This document shows positions 63,715 to 64,000 of a stretch of 64,000 nucleotides of DNA, in pieces. Position 1 is the first letter of the stretch. Each line of letters starts with the position of its first letter. Source of the stretch: Tychonema sp. LEGE 06208 (GTDB lineage Bacteria; Cyanobacteriota; Cyanobacteriia; Cyanobacteriales; Microcoleaceae); assembly GCF_015207505.1 (NCBI RefSeq), contig NZ_JADEWT010000019.1, positions 1 through 64,000 of the forward strand, given 5' to 3'. Below the pieces are notes generated by a model. The model was given only the letters and a program-made list of their open reading frames with translations. It was not told where the DNA came from and made no database searches. Both the position numbers and the translations under genes were made by a program.

Positions 63715-63748
63715 TGAGAGTGGCGTGCGGTTTGATGCGGGTGTCATA

Positions 63749-63807
63749 TCATTTCCGGTAACACCGGAATGATGTTGACTGTTGACTGTTCACTGTTAAC
63801 AGTCAAC
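63749..63807. promoter_or_regulatory. Two hairpins ahead of the MFS gene
   Basis: First hairpin 63,749-63,772 (TCATTTCCGGTAACACCGGA...). Second 63,781-63,807 with perfect 10-base arms GTTGACTGTT/AACAGTCAAC. Neither has a T tract. They could be mRNA-stabilising or weak terminators between the PepSY and MFS genes; the second is a dispersed repeat type. Confidence 0.45.
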
Positions 63808-63911
63808 AGCGAACTCGAATTTACTATTCCGATGAAGAGAGGATTTGATATCATTCTCCTGTCTAAAAAACCCTATCCTCAGAATTTTAAATCCTATCAA
63901 TTGTCTATTTA

Positions 63912-64000
63912 ATGCAAAAATTTATTCTACTTTGGCTTGGACAAACTGCTTCGATGATTGGCAGCGCTATGTCCGGGTTTGCGCTGACTATTTGGATTTG
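63912..64000 (+). CDS. MFS transporter, N-terminal fragment (cut by window end)
   Basis: ATG 63912 begins QKFILLWLGQTASMIGSAMS then GFALTIWI, the first membrane helix pattern of major facilitator (MFS_3/enterobactin exporter-like) transporters. Only about 29 codons are in the window. Next to receptor and PepSY genes, it is a candidate exporter of the siderophore, by context only. Confidence 0.65.
   Translation, partial: MQKFILLWLGQTASMIGSAMSGFALTIWI

Noticed and set aside
1-64000. tRNA, rRNA or riboswitch genes
   Set aside because: I saw no cloverleaf-like, rRNA-like or recognised riboswitch sequence by eye; tRNAscan-SE and Infernal would be decisive.

Overview
This window looks like chromosomal DNA of a filamentous, non-heterocystous cyanobacterium of the Microcoleus/Oscillatoria type. 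That placement is inference. It rests on the abundant GCGATCGC (HIP1) octamers, long heptanucleotide arrays, many short dispersed palindromes, and cyanobacterium-typical proteins such as an AMIN-domain TonB receptor, a vMAP-like HTH/NB-ARC protein, Uma2 and DUF3365 cyclases.

Left third (1-22,340), general and accessory genes: a broken cobalamin-adenosyltransferase-like fragment, a 652-residue RTX protein, a CsbD-type stress protein, an SDR-like protein, two SAM methyltransferases, the biotin genes bioB and bioA, and two class III adenylate cyclases with different sensor regions. A DrrB-like ABC permease (14.3-15.2 kb) and a DrrA-like ATPase (19.9-20.9 kb) share a strand but are separated by 4.7 kb. 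The stretch between them holds two toxin-antitoxin loci with destroyed toxins, two unknown membrane proteins, an NB-ARC STAND-type NTPase and a Uma2 nuclease. A decayed IS630-type element (21,234-22,336) follows.

Right two thirds (22,368-64,000), a siderophore locus: nine minus-strand genes read from about 58.4 kb down to 22.4 kb form a complete lipopeptide assembly line. In order these are FAAL-ACP-C-A-T-Cy-A-T; C-A(Thr)-T-E; C-A(beta-Ala)-T; a PanP-like aspartate decarboxylase; a lone C domain; a lone TauD/SyrP-like hydroxylase; Interface-A(Asp)-T; C-A(Gly)-T-C-TauD; Interface-A(Asp)-T-reductase; and a class III aminotransferase. Divergently on the plus strand lie a TonB-dependent receptor, a PepSY membrane protein and the start of an MFS transporter.

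I read the product as an N-acylated heptapeptide: acyl - X - Cys-derived thiazoline - D-Thr - beta-Ala - beta-OH-Asp - Gly - beta-OH-Asp, released by reduction and probably transaminated to a terminal amine. Two beta-hydroxyaspartates plus a possible thiazoline fit an Fe(III) chelator and resemble the reported cyanochelin class of cyanobacterial siderophores. The supply of beta-alanine by a cluster-encoded decarboxylase, the split and fused copies of the C-TauD unit, and the reductive-amination ending are the distinctive points.

The window is also rich in short dispersed repeats. Two families are inserted in frame inside protein-coding genes, including two NRPS genes.
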